Positions 1-8,328 of a DNA stretch of 64,000 bases are shown piece after piece (within the stretch, counting starts at the first letter, position 1; each line of letters begins with the position of its first letter). The stretch covers positions 186,001-250,000 of the forward strand of contig NZ_LQIT01000001.1 of NCBI RefSeq assembly GCF_001499965.1, written 5' to 3'. The translations under genes were made by a program, and so were the position numbers. Source of the stretch: Mycobacterium sp. GA-2829 (GTDB taxonomy: Bacteria > Actinomycetota > Actinomycetes > Mycobacteriales > Mycobacteriaceae). Under the pieces are notes generated by a model. It was not told the origin of the DNA, did no database searches, and saw nothing but the letters and a program-made list of their open reading frames with translations.

Positions 1-984
1 ACGCTGGAGAAGGCCCGCGCGAACCGGACGCCGGTCGACTGGAACGGTTACACCCCGCCGGCACCCGTGCAGGGTCTGGGCGTCCGCGAATTCACCGGCT
101 ACGACCTCTCGGAGCTGCGGGAGTACATCGACTGGCAGCCGTTCTTCAACGCCTGGGAGATGAAGGGCCGGTTCCCGGACATCCTCAACAACCCGGCGTC
201 GGGGGAGGCCGCGCGCAAGCTGTACGAGGACGCGCAGGAGATGCTCGACACCGCGATCAAGGAGAAGTGGCTGACCGCCAACGGGGTGATCGGCTTCTTC
301 CCCGCGAACGCGGTCGGCGATGACATCGAGGTGTACACCGACGAGACCCGCACCGAGGTGCTGACCACGCTGCACAACCTGCGCCAGCAGGGTGAGCACC
401 GCGACGGCATCCCGAACCGTTCGCTCGGCGATTTCGTCGCGCCCAAGGACACGGAGCTGGCCGACTACGTCGGCGCGTTCGCGGTCACCGCGGGCCTGGG
501 CAGCCAGGACCGGATCATGGAGTTCAAGGCCGCCAACGACGACTACAGCGCGATCCTGCTGGAGTCCCTGGCCGATCGGCTGGCCGAGGCGTTCGCCGAG
601 CGGATGCACGAGCGGGTCCGCAAGGAGTTCTGGGGCTACCAGCCCGACGAGCACCTCGACAACGAGGCGCTGATCGGTGAGAAGTATGTGGGAATCCGCC
701 CGGCGCCCGGGTATCCGGCCTGCCCGGAGCACACCGAGAAGACGACGTTGTTCGACCTGCTCGACGTCACTGAGCGCACCGGCATCGAGCTGACCGAGTC
801 GATGGCGATGTGGCCCGGCGCCGCGGTCAGCGGTTGGTACTTCTCGCATCCGCAGTCGCAGTACTTCGTCGTCGGCCGGCTGGCCCAGGACCAGGTCGCC
901 GACTACGCCAAACGCAAGGGCTGGACCCTGCAGGAGGCCGAGCGCTGGCTGGCGCCCAACCTCGGCTACAACCCGGAGGACTGA
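1..984 (+). CDS. metH: Cobalamin-dependent methionine synthase, C-terminal part (window edge)
   Basis: The frame is open from base 1, so this is the 3' end of a longer gene, about 327 residues. It matches the reactivation (AdoMet-binding) domain of MetH, the cytosolic B12 enzyme that transfers a methyl group from methyltetrahydrofolate to homocysteine. Visible motifs are RPAPGYPACPEH, which contacts AdoMet in this domain, and YFSHPQSQYF near the C terminus. This domain remethylates oxidised cob(II)alamin. The homocysteine, folate and cobalamin modules lie outside the window. Identification is firm. Mtb also has metH (Rv2124c) beside hisE/hisG. Confidence 0.95.
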   Translation, partial: TLEKARANRTPVDWNGYTPPAPVQGLGVREFTGYDLSELREYIDWQPFFNAWEMKGRFPDILNNPASGEAARKLYEDAQEMLDTAIKEKWLTANGVIGFFPANAVGDDIEVYTDETRTEVLTTLHNLRQQGEHRDGIPNRSLGDFVAPKDTELADYVGAFAVTAGLGSQDRIMEFKAANDDYSAILLESLADRLAEAFAERMHERVRKEFWGYQPDEHLDNEALIGEKYVGIRPAPGYPACPEHTEKTTLFDLLDVTERTGIELTESMAMWPGAAVSGWYFSHPQSQYFVVGRLAQDQVADYAKRKGWTLQEAERWLAPNLGYNPED

Positions 985-1060
985 GCCCGAACGTGAAGTC
1001 ATGCACGAGGATTCGACGGATATTCGAACACGAGCTCACGCTCGGCGGAAGGTTGCGGCC

Positions 1061-1747
1061 ATGAGAGCGGTCCTTTTCGATATGGACGGGACGCTCGTCG
1101 ACTCCGAGAAGCTGTGGGACGTCTCACTCGCGGCGCTCTACGACCGCCTCGGCGGGGTCATCACCGACGAGTTGCGCACCGCGCTCGTGGGCAGTTCGGC
1201 GGAGAACACCATCAAGACGATCTTCGCCGACCTCGGCCTGGATCCGGACCCGGTCGCGATGGCCGAGGCCGACCGCTACCTGCACACCTACACCGGTGAA
1301 CTGTTCGCCACCCGCGGCCTGCCGTGGTGCGACGGCGCCCGCGAACTGCTGGATTCCCTTGCGGGCGAAGGTGTTCCGATGGCATTGGTGACCAACACCC
1401 AGCGCGAGCTGACCGAGCAGGCGCTGGGCAGCATCGGGCGCCACTACTTCACGGTGACCGTCTGCGGTGACGAAGTGCCGCACGGGAAGCCGCGGCCCGA
1501 TCCGTATCGCCTCGCCGCGCGCCTGCTCGACGTCGAGCCCGGGCACTGTCTGGCCGTGGAGGACTCGGTCACCGGCACCCTGGCCGCCGAACTCGCCGGC
1601 TGCCCGGTGTTGGTCGTGCCCAACGACGTCGTGGTGCCCCGCACCCCGCGCCGCCACCACCTCGAGTCCCTGCGGGGGCTCGCCGTCGACGATCTGCGGA
1701 CCATCCACGCCGAGATCGACGCCGCCTCCGGGGAACGCACGGCCTGA
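1061..1747 (+). CDS. HAD-superfamily hydrolase (phosphatase / phosphoglucomutase-like)
   Basis: A 228-residue HAD hydrolase. Motif I is DMDGT near residue 8, where the first Asp is the nucleophile; HGKPRPDPY carries the motif III Lys, and VEDSVTG is motif IV with its acidic residues. Size and the helical cap between motifs I and II fit the beta-phosphoglucomutase/phosphatase subfamily, so it probably dephosphorylates a small phosphorylated metabolite; the substrate cannot be read from sequence. The ATG at 1061 is chosen over an upstream start at 1001 because GGAAGG at 1047-1052 sits 8 nt before it and the HAD fold begins directly there. It follows metH on the same strand. Confidence 0.85.
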   Translation: MRAVLFDMDGTLVDSEKLWDVSLAALYDRLGGVITDELRTALVGSSAENTIKTIFADLGLDPDPVAMAEADRYLHTYTGELFATRGLPWCDGARELLDSLAGEGVPMALVTNTQRELTEQALGSIGRHYFTVTVCGDEVPHGKPRPDPYRLAARLLDVEPGHCLAVEDSVTGTLAAELAGCPVLVVPNDVVVPRTPRRHHLESLRGLAVDDLRTIHAEIDAASGERTA

Positions 1748-1858
1748 GGCGCAGCGCGGTTTCGTCGCGCCCGCTTGTGGGAACCCGCCTTTTTCCGGCC
1801 GGATCAGTGCTTCAATGTGATTCCGGTCACGCGACGATGCGCGGGAAAGGACGTTCCG

Positions 1859-3340
1859 ATGGCGGGTCACGGCGGGGCACCGGTCGGGGGAGATCTGCCG
1901 GTCGGAGACGAACAGTTCAACTCGGGCAAGACCGCCGTGCGGATCGCCTCGGTGGCCGCGCTCGGCGGGTTGCTCTTCGGCTATGACAGCGCGGTGATCA
2001 ACGGCGCCGTCGACTCCATCCAGGAAGACTTCGGCATCGGCAACGCCGAACTCGGCTTCGCCGTCGCCTCGGCCCTGCTGGGCGCCGCGGCGGGCGCGAT
2101 GACCGCGGGCCGCGTCGCCGACAGGATCGGCCGCATCGCGGTGATGAAGATCGCCGCAGTCCTGTTCCTCATCAGCGCGTTCGGCACCGGCTTCGCCCAC
2201 GAGGTGTGGGCCGTGGTGCTCTTCCGCATCGTCGGCGGCATCGGTGTCGGCGTGGCGTCGGTGATCGCACCCGCCTACATCGCCGAGACCTCACCGCCCA
2301 GCATCCGCGGCAGGCTCGGGTCTCTCCAGCAGCTCGCGATCGTGTCCGGCATCTTCCTGTCGTTCGCCGTCAACTGGCTGTTGCAGTGGGCCGCAGGCGG
2401 ACCCAACGAACCGCTGTGGCTGGGCGTGGACGCCTGGCGCTGGATGTTCCTGGCGATGGCGGTGCCCGCCGTCGTGTACGGCGCACTGGCGTTCACGATC
2501 CCCGAGTCGCCGCGTTACCTGGTGGCCAGCCACAAGATCCCGGAGGCCCGCAAGGTGCTGAGCACCCTGCTCGGCCAGCGGAACCTCGAGATCACCATCA
2601 CCCGCATCCGCGAGACGCTGGAGCGCGAGGACAAACCGTCGTGGCGCGATCTGCGCAAACCGACCGGCGGGATCTACGGCATCGTCTGGGTGGGCCTCGG
2701 GCTGTCGATCTTCCAGCAGTTCGTCGGCATCAACGTGATCTTCTACTACAGCAACGTGCTGTGGCAGGCGGTCGGATTCAGCGCCGACGAGTCGGCGATC
2801 TACACCGTCATCACCTCGGTGATCAACGTGCTGACCACGCTCATCGCGATCGCGCTCATCGACAAGATCGGCCGCAAACCGCTGCTGCTGATCGGATCGT
2901 CGGGCATGGCGGTCACGCTGATCACCATGGCGGTCATCTTCGCCAACGCCACGCTCGACGCCGAGGGCAACCCGAGCCTGCCCGGCGCGTCCGGCGTGAT
3001 CGCGCTCATCGCAGCCAACCTGTTCGTGGTCGCCTTCGGCATGTCCTGGGGCCCGGTGGTGTGGGTGCTGCTCGGTGAGATGTTCCCCAACCGGATCCGT
3101 GCGGCCGCGCTCGGCCTGGCCGCCGCCGGACAGTGGGCGGCCAACTGGCTCATCACCGTCACGTTCCCGGGTCTGCGCGAACACCTCGGCCTGGCATACG
3201 GCTTCTACGGGCTGTGCGCGGTGCTGTCGGGGCTGTTCGTGTGGCGCTGGGTGATGGAGACCAAGGGCGTGTCACTGGAGGACATGCACGGCGAGATCCT
3301 CAAGGGCGAGCACCTGCCCACGGCCGCCAAGGAGGGCTGA
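1859..3340 (+). CDS. Sugar-porter family MFS transporter
   Basis: A 493-residue polytopic membrane protein of the sugar porter branch of the major facilitator superfamily (XylE/GlcP-like). Family signatures are present: DRIGR in the first cytoplasmic loop, PESPRYL after TM6, QQFVGINVIFYY in TM7, DKIGRK in the second half, and a METKG variant of the usual PETKG after TM12. It likely imports a hexose, pentose or polyol by proton symport. The ATG at 1859 is preferred to an in-frame start at 1775, because the extra 28 residues look non-coding and AAAGGA precedes 1859. Confidence 0.9.
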   Translation: MAGHGGAPVGGDLPVGDEQFNSGKTAVRIASVAALGGLLFGYDSAVINGAVDSIQEDFGIGNAELGFAVASALLGAAAGAMTAGRVADRIGRIAVMKIAAVLFLISAFGTGFAHEVWAVVLFRIVGGIGVGVASVIAPAYIAETSPPSIRGRLGSLQQLAIVSGIFLSFAVNWLLQWAAGGPNEPLWLGVDAWRWMFLAMAVPAVVYGALAFTIPESPRYLVASHKIPEARKVLSTLLGQRNLEITITRIRETLEREDKPSWRDLRKPTGGIYGIVWVGLGLSIFQQFVGINVIFYYSNVLWQAVGFSADESAIYTVITSVINVLTTLIAIALIDKIGRKPLLLIGSSGMAVTLITMAVIFANATLDAEGNPSLPGASGVIALIAANLFVVAFGMSWGPVVWVLLGEMFPNRIRAAALGLAAAGQWAANWLITVTFPGLREHLGLAYGFYGLCAVLSGLFVWRWVMETKGVSLEDMHGEILKGEHLPTAAKEG

Positions 3341-3384
3341 GGGCTGTGCCGGGCTGATGCGGGGGCGTGGGAGAATCGCAGCCT

Positions 3385-3648
3385 GTGAAGACCTTCGATG
3401 CACTGTTCGACGAGTTGACCGAACGGGCGCGCACCCGGCCTGAGGGCAGCGGCACCGTGGCGGCCCTCGACGGCGGCGTGCACGGCCTCGGTAAGAAGAT
3501 CCTCGAGGAGGCCGGCGAGGTGTGGCTGGCCGCCGAACACGAGAGCGACGACGCCCTCGCCGAGGAGATCAGCCAGCTGCTGTACTGGACGCAGGTGCTG
3601 ATGATCGCCCGCGGTCTGTCGCCCGCCGACGTGTACCGCAAGCTGTGA
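3385..3648 (+). CDS. hisE: Phosphoribosyl-ATP pyrophosphohydrolase
   Basis: Second enzyme of histidine biosynthesis, converting phosphoribosyl-ATP to phosphoribosyl-AMP. The MazG-like all-alpha fold is shown by EEAGEV and EEISQLLYW, whose acidic residues bind Mg2+. I chose GTG 3385 (87 aa), which has GAGAAT 8 nt upstream as a possible -10 of a leaderless mRNA. An in-frame GTG at 3367 would give 93 aa, the length I recall for the Mtb protein, so the start is not settled. hisG follows 5 nt downstream, so the two are one operon. Confidence 0.93.
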   Translation: MKTFDALFDELTERARTRPEGSGTVAALDGGVHGLGKKILEEAGEVWLAAEHESDDALAEEISQLLYWTQVLMIARGLSPADVYRKL

Positions 3649-3653
3649 GCCGC

Positions 3654-4505
3654 ATGCTGCGCGTCGCCGTCCCCAACAAGGGCACGCTGAGCGAACCCGC
3701 CGCCGAGATCCTGTCGGAGGCCGGCTACCGGCGCCGCACCGACTCCAAGGATCTGACCGTCGTCGACCCGGCCAACAACGTCGAGTTCTTCTTCCTGCGG
3801 CCGAAGGACATCGCGATCTACGTCGGATCAGGGCAGCTCGACTTCGGCATCACCGGACGCGACCTGGCCGCCGAATCCGATGCGCCGGTGCGTGAACGGC
3901 TGGCGCTGGGTTTCGGTTCGTCGACGTTCCGCTACGCCGCACCTGCAGGCCGCGACTGGACTCCCGAGGATCTCGACGGTAAGCGGATCGCCACCGCGTT
4001 CCCCAATCTAGTGCGAAAAGATCTGGCCGCCAGAGGAATCGACGCCACCGTGATCCGGCTTGACGGGGCGGTGGAGATCTCCATCCAGCTCGGCGTGGCC
4101 GACGCGATCGCCGACGTCGTCGGATCGGGCCGCACGCTGGGACTGCACAACCTGGTCGCCTTCGGTGACTCGCTGTGCGATTCGGAGGCGGTGCTGATCG
4201 AAGGCGACGGCGCCGGTGCGGAGAGCGCCGCTGCCCGTGACCAACTCGCCGCCCGCGTCCAGGGTGTGGTGTTCGGCCAGCAGTACCTGATGCTGGACTA
4301 CGACTGCCCGCGCTCGGTGCTCGACCGGGCCGCGGCCGTGACGCCGGGACTGGAGTCGCCGACCATCGCCCCGCTCGCCGATCCCGACTGGGTGGCGGTA
4401 CGGGCGCTGGTGCCGCGACGCGAGGTCAACGCGATCATGGACGAGTTGGCCGCGATCGGAGCGAAGGCGATCCTCGCTTCCGACATCCGGTTCTGCCGAA
4501 TCTGA
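3654..4505 (+). CDS. hisG: ATP phosphoribosyltransferase, long form
   Basis: A 283-residue HisG, which commits ATP and PRPP to histidine synthesis. The N-terminal [10 protein letters not shown] and the [12 protein letters not shown] segment are typical of the catalytic domains. The C-terminal ~75 residues form the ACT-like regulatory domain of the long, hexameric, histidine-inhibited form, so no HisZ partner is needed. It starts at ATG 3654, 5 nt after hisE; the longer in-frame extension overlaps hisE and is not credible. The hisE-hisG order is as in Mtb Rv2122c-Rv2121c. Confidence 0.96.
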   Translation: MLRVAVPNKGTLSEPAAEILSEAGYRRRTDSKDLTVVDPANNVEFFFLRPKDIAIYVGSGQLDFGITGRDLAAESDAPVRERLALGFGSSTFRYAAPAGRDWTPEDLDGKRIATAFPNLVRKDLAARGIDATVIRLDGAVEISIQLGVADAIADVVGSGRTLGLHNLVAFGDSLCDSEAVLIEGDGAGAESAAARDQLAARVQGVVFGQQYLMLDYDCPRSVLDRAAAVTPGLESPTIAPLADPDWVAVRALVPRREVNAIMDELAAIGAKAILASDIRFCRI

Positions 4506-4541
4506 TCTTGTGCTCGACGCCCTGTGCGGGCGGGAGATGCG

Positions 4542-4550
4542 TGCTAGCGT
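4542..4550 (+). promoter_or_regulatory. Candidate extended -10 promoter element for the DUF4126 gene
   Basis: TGC followed by TAGCGT (4545-4550) matches the mycobacterial SigA extended -10 pattern TGN-TANNNT, 32 nt before the ATG at 4583. No convincing -35 hexamer is visible. It would let the downstream gene be transcribed separately from hisEG. Confidence 0.4.
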
Positions 4551-4582
4551 CCGGGTGACTTCATCGTCGGCCGGAGGTTGCC

Positions 4583-5065
4583 ATGACGCATGCCCTTGTC
4601 CTGCTCCTCGCGTTGCTGATCGGTGTGGTCGCCGGCCTGCGAACGTTCACCGCACCCGCGGTGATCGCGTGGGCCGGGATGCTCGACTGGATCGCCCTCG
4701 ACGGCACCTGGGCGCAGTGGGTGGCACACCCGATCGCGGTCGCCGTGTTCACCGTCCTGGCCGTCGGTGAACTGGTCACCGATCAGCTCCCCAAGACGCC
4801 GAGCCGCAAGACGCCGATGCAGTTCGTCCCCCGGCTGGTCTCCGGCGGATTCGCCGGCGCGGTCCTCGGCACCGCGTTCGGGTACACCTTCGGCGGACTG
4901 GGCGCCGGGGTGATCGGCGCCGTCATCGGCACGCTGGGCGGATACGAAGCGCGCAAGCGCCTCGTCGCCAGGAACGGCGGGCGGGACCTCCCTATCGCGC
5001 TGCTCGAGGACGCCGTCGCGGTGATCGGCGGCGTCGTCATCGTCTTGGCTGCGTCGGTGATCTGA
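4583..5065 (+). CDS. DUF4126-type integral membrane protein
   Basis: A 160-residue hydrophobic protein with several membrane segments, including residues ~2-20, ~45-65, and two glycine-rich helices around 85-130. It matches the small membrane protein that follows hisG in Mtb (Rv2120c), generally assigned to DUF4126, with no established function. A good ribosome site, CGGAGG, lies 6 nt before the ATG. It sits 1 nt upstream of the next oxidoreductase gene, so the two may be co-transcribed. The family assignment is from memory of sequence style and synteny. Confidence 0.8.
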   Translation: MTHALVLLLALLIGVVAGLRTFTAPAVIAWAGMLDWIALDGTWAQWVAHPIAVAVFTVLAVGELVTDQLPKTPSRKTPMQFVPRLVSGGFAGAVLGTAFGYTFGGLGAGVIGAVIGTLGGYEARKRLVARNGGRDLPIALLEDAVAVIGGVVIVLAASVI

Positions 5066-5066
5066 G

Positions 5067-6446
5067 ATGACCTCGCAGCCAACCACTTTCGATGCCATCA
5101 TCATCGGCGCGGGGCAGGCGGGCCCACCGCTGGCAGGCCGGTTGACCGAAGCCGGTCAGACGGTCGCGGTGATCGAACGCAAACTCGTCGGCGGCACCTG
5201 CGTGAACTACGGGTGTATCCCCACCAAGACGCTGGTCGCCAGTGCACATGCCGCGCACCTGGCCCGGCGCGGCGCCGAATACGGTGTCGGCACCGGCGAG
5301 ATCACCGTCGACATGGCGAAGGTCAAGGCCCGCAAGGACAGGATCATGCTCGACGACCGCAACGGTGTCGAGTCGTGGCTCGAGGGCATGGACGGCTGCA
5401 CGTTCCTGCGCGGGCACGCCCGCTTCGAGGATCCACACACCGTCCGCGTCGACGATCAGGTGCTCAAGGCCGACCGCATCTACCTCAACGTCGGCGGCCG
5501 CGCCGTCGCGCCCGACATGCCCGGACTCGCGGACATCGATTACCTGACCAACGTGAGCATCCTCGACCTCGACGTCGTCCCCGAGCATCTCGTGATCGTC
5601 GGCGGCAGCTACATCGCGCTCGAGTTCGCCCAGATGTACCGCCGGTTCGGCGCCCGGGTCACTGTCGTCGAACACGGGCCCCGGCTGACCTCCCGCGAGG
5701 ACGAGGACGTCTCGGCGGCCATCAAGGACATCCTCGAGGCCGAGGACATCGACATCGTGCTCGATGCCAGTGACATTCGATTCACCAAGCGCGACAACGG
5801 TTTCGAGCTCACACCGCGGGAGGGTGCCGAGCCGATCGCGGGCAGCCACCTGCTGATGGCGGTCGGCAGGCAGCCCAACACCGACGATCTCGGACTCGAT
5901 GCCGCGGGTGTGCAGACCGACGAGCGCGGCTACATCGTCGTCGACGATCAGCTGCGCACCAGCGTCGACCACATCTGGGCCATGGGCGACTGCAACGGCA
6001 AGGGCGCGTTCACCCACACGTCCTACAACGACTTCGAGATCGTCGCCGCCAACCTCCTCGACGACGACCCGCGGCGGGTCAGCGACCGCATCACCACCTA
6101 CGCGCTCTACATCGACCCGCCGCTCGGGCGGGCCGGGATGACCGCCGACCAGGTTCGCAGATCGGGCCGAAAAGCGTTGGTGGGCAAGCGTCCCATGACG
6201 CGCGTGGGCCGGGCCGTGGAGAAGGGGGAGACCCAGGGGTTCATGAAGGTGGTGGTGGACGCCGAGACCGAGGAGATCCTCGGCGCGGCGATCCTCGGCG
6301 TCGGCGGCGACGAGGTGGTGCACGCGATCCTCGACATCATGACCGCGAAGAAGCCCTACACCGCGATCTCCCGCACCATGCACATCCACCCGACCGTCAG
6401 CGAACTGGTGCCGACGCTGCTACAGGATCTGAAACCGCTGACGTGA
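5067..6446 (+). CDS. FAD-dependent pyridine nucleotide-disulfide oxidoreductase (mercuric reductase-like)
   Basis: A 459-residue class I flavin disulfide reductase. IIIGAGQAGPPLA is the N-terminal FAD-binding Rossmann motif. GGTCVNYGCIPTK holds the redox CxxxxC disulfide, VIVGGSYIALEFA is the NAD(P)H-binding motif, and AMGDCNGKGAF binds the FAD ribityl chain. The C-terminal dimerisation domain carries HIHPTVSEL with the catalytic His. It resembles the mercuric-reductase-like group, but it lacks an N-terminal HMA domain and the C-terminal vicinal Cys pair of true MerA, so mercury reduction is unlikely; the substrate is unknown. Its 3' end overlaps the convergent flavodoxin-like gene by 50 bp. 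Confidence 0.85.
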   Translation: MTSQPTTFDAIIIGAGQAGPPLAGRLTEAGQTVAVIERKLVGGTCVNYGCIPTKTLVASAHAAHLARRGAEYGVGTGEITVDMAKVKARKDRIMLDDRNGVESWLEGMDGCTFLRGHARFEDPHTVRVDDQVLKADRIYLNVGGRAVAPDMPGLADIDYLTNVSILDLDVVPEHLVIVGGSYIALEFAQMYRRFGARVTVVEHGPRLTSREDEDVSAAIKDILEAEDIDIVLDASDIRFTKRDNGFELTPREGAEPIAGSHLLMAVGRQPNTDDLGLDAAGVQTDERGYIVVDDQLRTSVDHIWAMGDCNGKGAFTHTSYNDFEIVAANLLDDDPRRVSDRITTYALYIDPPLGRAGMTADQVRRSGRKALVGKRPMTRVGRAVEKGETQGFMKVVVDAETEEILGAAILGVGGDEVVHAILDIMTAKKPYTAISRTMHIHPTVSELVPTLLQDLKPLT

Positions 6447-7035
6447 CACGGCGGCCCGCGGTGAACTGCGCGGCCACCAGCGCGACCCGGCGGCCCAAGT
6501 GCCCGCAGGTCCGCACGTCGGAGGGGTGCACACCGTCGGGTCCGGCGTCGACGTCGGTCTGCGCGCCTGCGCCGAGGAAGAACCCGAGCCGGTTGAGGTC
6601 GTCCGGGCTGCTCACCGAACTGTTCCAGCCCGCCACCAGGCCGAGGTTCACCCAGTGCATGTGGTGCTGGGCGGCGAACACCGCGAGGGACATCAGTGCG
6701 GCCACCTTGTCGCCGCTCTTGGCGCCGGAGTTGGTGAACCCCGCGGCCAGCTTGTCGCGCCAGGTGCCCTCCTGACAGCGGCGCCCGGTGCGTTCGGCGA
6801 ACGCCTGGAAGGCCGCCGAGACATTGCCCATGTACGTCGGGGTGCCGAACACGATCGCATCAGCGTGGTCGAGGGTGGTCCAGTCGGTGTCGGCGAGCGC
6901 GTCGAGCGCGACCAGCCCGACGACGGCGCCGGCCGAGCGGGCGCCGTCGGCCACTGCGTCGGCGAGTACGGCGGTGTGACCGAATCCGGAGTGGTAGGCC
7001 ACCGCGACGTGGGGTGCGTGATCAGCGGCGAGCAT
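6397..7035 (-). CDS. Flavodoxin-like NAD(P)H:quinone oxidoreductase (WrbA/FMN-reductase type)
   Basis: A 212-residue flavodoxin-fold protein. The N-terminal AYHSGFGHTAVLA is a phosphate-binding loop for FMN, GTPTYMGNVSAAFQAF is the conserved second FMN loop of the WrbA/NAD(P)H oxidoreductase group, and TNSGAKSGDK is the third. It probably reduces quinones or similar acceptors. It is the last gene of a three-gene minus-strand operon with the SRPBCC and ArsR genes; its ATG at 7035 overlaps the end of the SRPBCC gene by 14 bp. The ArsR control suggests response to a small inducer. Confidence 0.82.
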   Translation of the reverse strand: MLAADHAPHVAVAYHSGFGHTAVLADAVADGARSAGAVVGLVALDALADTDWTTLDHADAIVFGTPTYMGNVSAAFQAFAERTGRRCQEGTWRDKLAAGFTNSGAKSGDKVAALMSLAVFAAQHHMHWVNLGLVAGWNSSVSSPDDLNRLGFFLGAGAQTDVDAGPDGVHPSDVRTCGHLGRRVALVAAQFTAGRRVTSAVSDPVAASAPVR

Positions 7036-7513
7036 CGTCGACCTCCTGTTTGCGGGTCAGCCAGTCCGGCAGCTCGGCGCCGGACAGATGGGATTCGAGC
7101 CGGTCGAGGAAGGCGTGGGTGCCGCCGAGGAAGCCGGACGCGTTGCGAATCCCCAAGCCGCGGTGCGTGAATCGCAACAGCGTGCCGTTCCCGTCGGGGC
7201 GCAGTTCGTAGCGCACGACGCCGTCCTCGACGATCGGCTGGCGCCATTCGTGTTCGAACACGTGCGGTGGGTCCCAGACGAGGATGCGTCCGGTCATGCG
7301 CTTGCGGTCCTCAGGCAGCGGGGGACCGGTGGCGACCATCTCGATGGTGCCGCCTTGGCGCGCGTCGATGTTGGTGGCGCCGAACCACTGTCCGCGTTCG
7401 TGCGGATCGGTGATCGCCGCCCACACCGTTTCCACCGGGAACGGCAGCCGCCGCTCGAAGGTCAGCACCGCGCGGTCGCCTTCGACGGTCAGTCGGCCCT
7501 CGCGCCCGTTCAC
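7022..7513 (-). CDS. SRPBCC (AHSA1-type) domain protein
   Basis: A 163-residue START/Bet v1-like protein of the AHSA1 group. The N-terminal strand TFERRLPFPVETVWAAITDP is diagnostic, followed by the QWFGA stretch and a C-terminal long helix. Such proteins bind small hydrophobic ligands in a cavity and are very often encoded directly after an ArsR repressor, as here. The start is set at GTG 7513, whose bases overlap the ArsR stop codon (GTGA); the longer frame upstream is only the shadow of arsR. The ligand is unknown. Confidence 0.8.
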   Translation of the reverse strand: MNGREGRLTVEGDRAVLTFERRLPFPVETVWAAITDPHERGQWFGATNIDARQGGTIEMVATGPPLPEDRKRMTGRILVWDPPHVFEHEWRQPIVEDGVVRYELRPDGNGTLLRFTHRGLGIRNASGFLGGTHAFLDRLESHLSGAELPDWLTRKQEVDDARR

Positions 7514-7827
7514 CGGGACTCCTCGGCGCGCCGGTGCAGATGCTGTTCGAGGTCGTCGAGGTGGCCGGCCCAGAAGTGCCGGTAGCGGTCGATCCACGCC
7601 CCGATCTCGAGCAGCCCGTCGGCGCGCAGTGCGTAGATCCGGCGTTGCGCGTCCGGCCGCACCTCGACCAGGCCGACCTCGCGTAGCACCCGCAGGTGCC
7701 GGGAGACCGTCGGCTGGGTCAGCCCGGGCAGGGTCGCGACCAGCTCGCCCGCCGTGCGCTCACCCCCGGCCAGTTCGTCCAGCAGCACGCGCCGACTCGG
7801 TTCGGCGACGGCTTCGAATACGTCCAT
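7510..7827 (-). CDS. ArsR-family winged-helix transcriptional regulator
   Basis: A 105-residue repressor. The winged-helix core reads RRVLLDELAGGERTAGELVATL followed by the recognition helix TQPTVSRHLRVL, typical of ArsR proteins paired with SRPBCC genes. No metal-binding ELCVCDL-type Cys motif is present, so it senses something other than arsenic or cadmium. ATG 7827 is preferred to GTG 7833, because a -10 box (GATACT, 7839-7834) directly abuts 7833 and lies 6 nt before 7827, so the mRNA would be leaderless. The promoter carries a palindrome, so the gene is probably autoregulated. Confidence 0.85.
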   Translation of the reverse strand: MDVFEAVAEPSRRVLLDELAGGERTAGELVATLPGLTQPTVSRHLRVLREVGLVEVRPDAQRRIYALRADGLLEIGAWIDRYRHFWAGHLDDLEQHLHRRAEESR

Positions 7828-7833
7828 GCCCAC

Positions 7834-7862
7834 AGTATCGCACCTGATCTATATAGATACAA
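7834..7862 (-). promoter_or_regulatory. arsR promoter with internal operator palindrome
   Basis: On the minus strand TTGTAT (7862-7857) and GATACT (7839-7834) are separated by exactly 17 nt. The spacer and the edge of the -35 contain the perfect 12-bp palindrome ATCTATATAGAT (7847-7858). A repressor bound there would block RNA polymerase. The AT-only core stands out in this GC-rich region. The regulated genes are arsR, the SRPBCC gene and the flavodoxin-like gene. Confidence 0.65.
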
Positions 7863-7881
7863 GAGCATATACAAGGGGCGG

Positions 7882-8259
7882 TCAGACCCACTGCACGAAC
7901 TGCACGATGATCCCGTTCGGATCCTCGAACTGGCAGTACCGCTCGCCCCACGGTTCGGTCTCTGGCGGGGTCACGACGGGCGCGCCGCCGCCTCGCACCG
8001 ATTCGAAGGCCGCGTCGACGTCGTCGACGACGAAGACCAGCAGCAGGCCGTCGCCCGCACTGCCCGCGCGGTGGGTCGGTTTGAAGGTCGGCAGACCGGT
8101 GCGCAGGTAGACGACGTTCGGCGCGCCACTGCCGTGTTCGAGCGAGACGAACCCGTCGTCCTGCATGGCCACGGTGTAGCCGACGTGCCGGGTGAGGAAG
8201 TCGGCCGAGGCCTGCGGGTCGGGAACGTTGAGGGAGACGGCGGTGGCGGTGACGTTCAT
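7882..8259 (-). CDS. VOC (glyoxalase/bleomycin resistance) family protein
   Basis: A 125-residue vicinal-oxygen-chelate protein with two beta-alpha-beta-beta-beta modules. AVSLNVPDPQASADFLTRHVG opens the first module, and CQFEDPNGIIVQFVQWV closes the second with its conserved metal-side Glu/Asp region. It may be an antibiotic-binding protein or a dioxygenase/isomerase-like enzyme; the substrate is unknown. The ATG at 8259 has AAAGGTG just upstream. It is transcribed divergently from the TetR gene across a spacer with two palindromes, so it is the likely target of that TetR protein. Confidence 0.83.
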   Translation of the reverse strand: MNVTATAVSLNVPDPQASADFLTRHVGYTVAMQDDGFVSLEHGSGAPNVVYLRTGLPTFKPTHRAGSAGDGLLLVFVVDDVDAAFESVRGGGAPVVTPPETEPWGERYCQFEDPNGIIVQFVQWV

Positions 8260-8268
8260 GGACACCTT

Positions 8269-8311
8269 TCTCGTATCGTGTACGAGATCAAGTATCCGTA
8301 TTCTGTACGGA
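8269..8311. promoter_or_regulatory. Tandem TetR-type operator palindromes between VOC and TetR genes
   Basis: Two perfect inverted repeats share the pattern CGTA-N5-TACG. The first has arms TCTCGTA and TACGAGA around TCGTG (8269-8287). The second has arms TCCGTA and TACGGA around TTCTG (8295-8311). Their centres (8278 and 8303) are 25 bp apart. They fill the spacer between the divergent VOC and TetR genes, the expected position for autorepression and co-regulation. Confidence 0.7.
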
Positions 8312-8328
8312 AATTCAAGTGAGGACCC

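Noticed and set aside
5067..6446. True mercuric reductase (merA)
   Set aside because: No HMA domain, no C-terminal cysteine pair and no merR or mer transport genes nearby; only the general disulfide reductase fold is supported.
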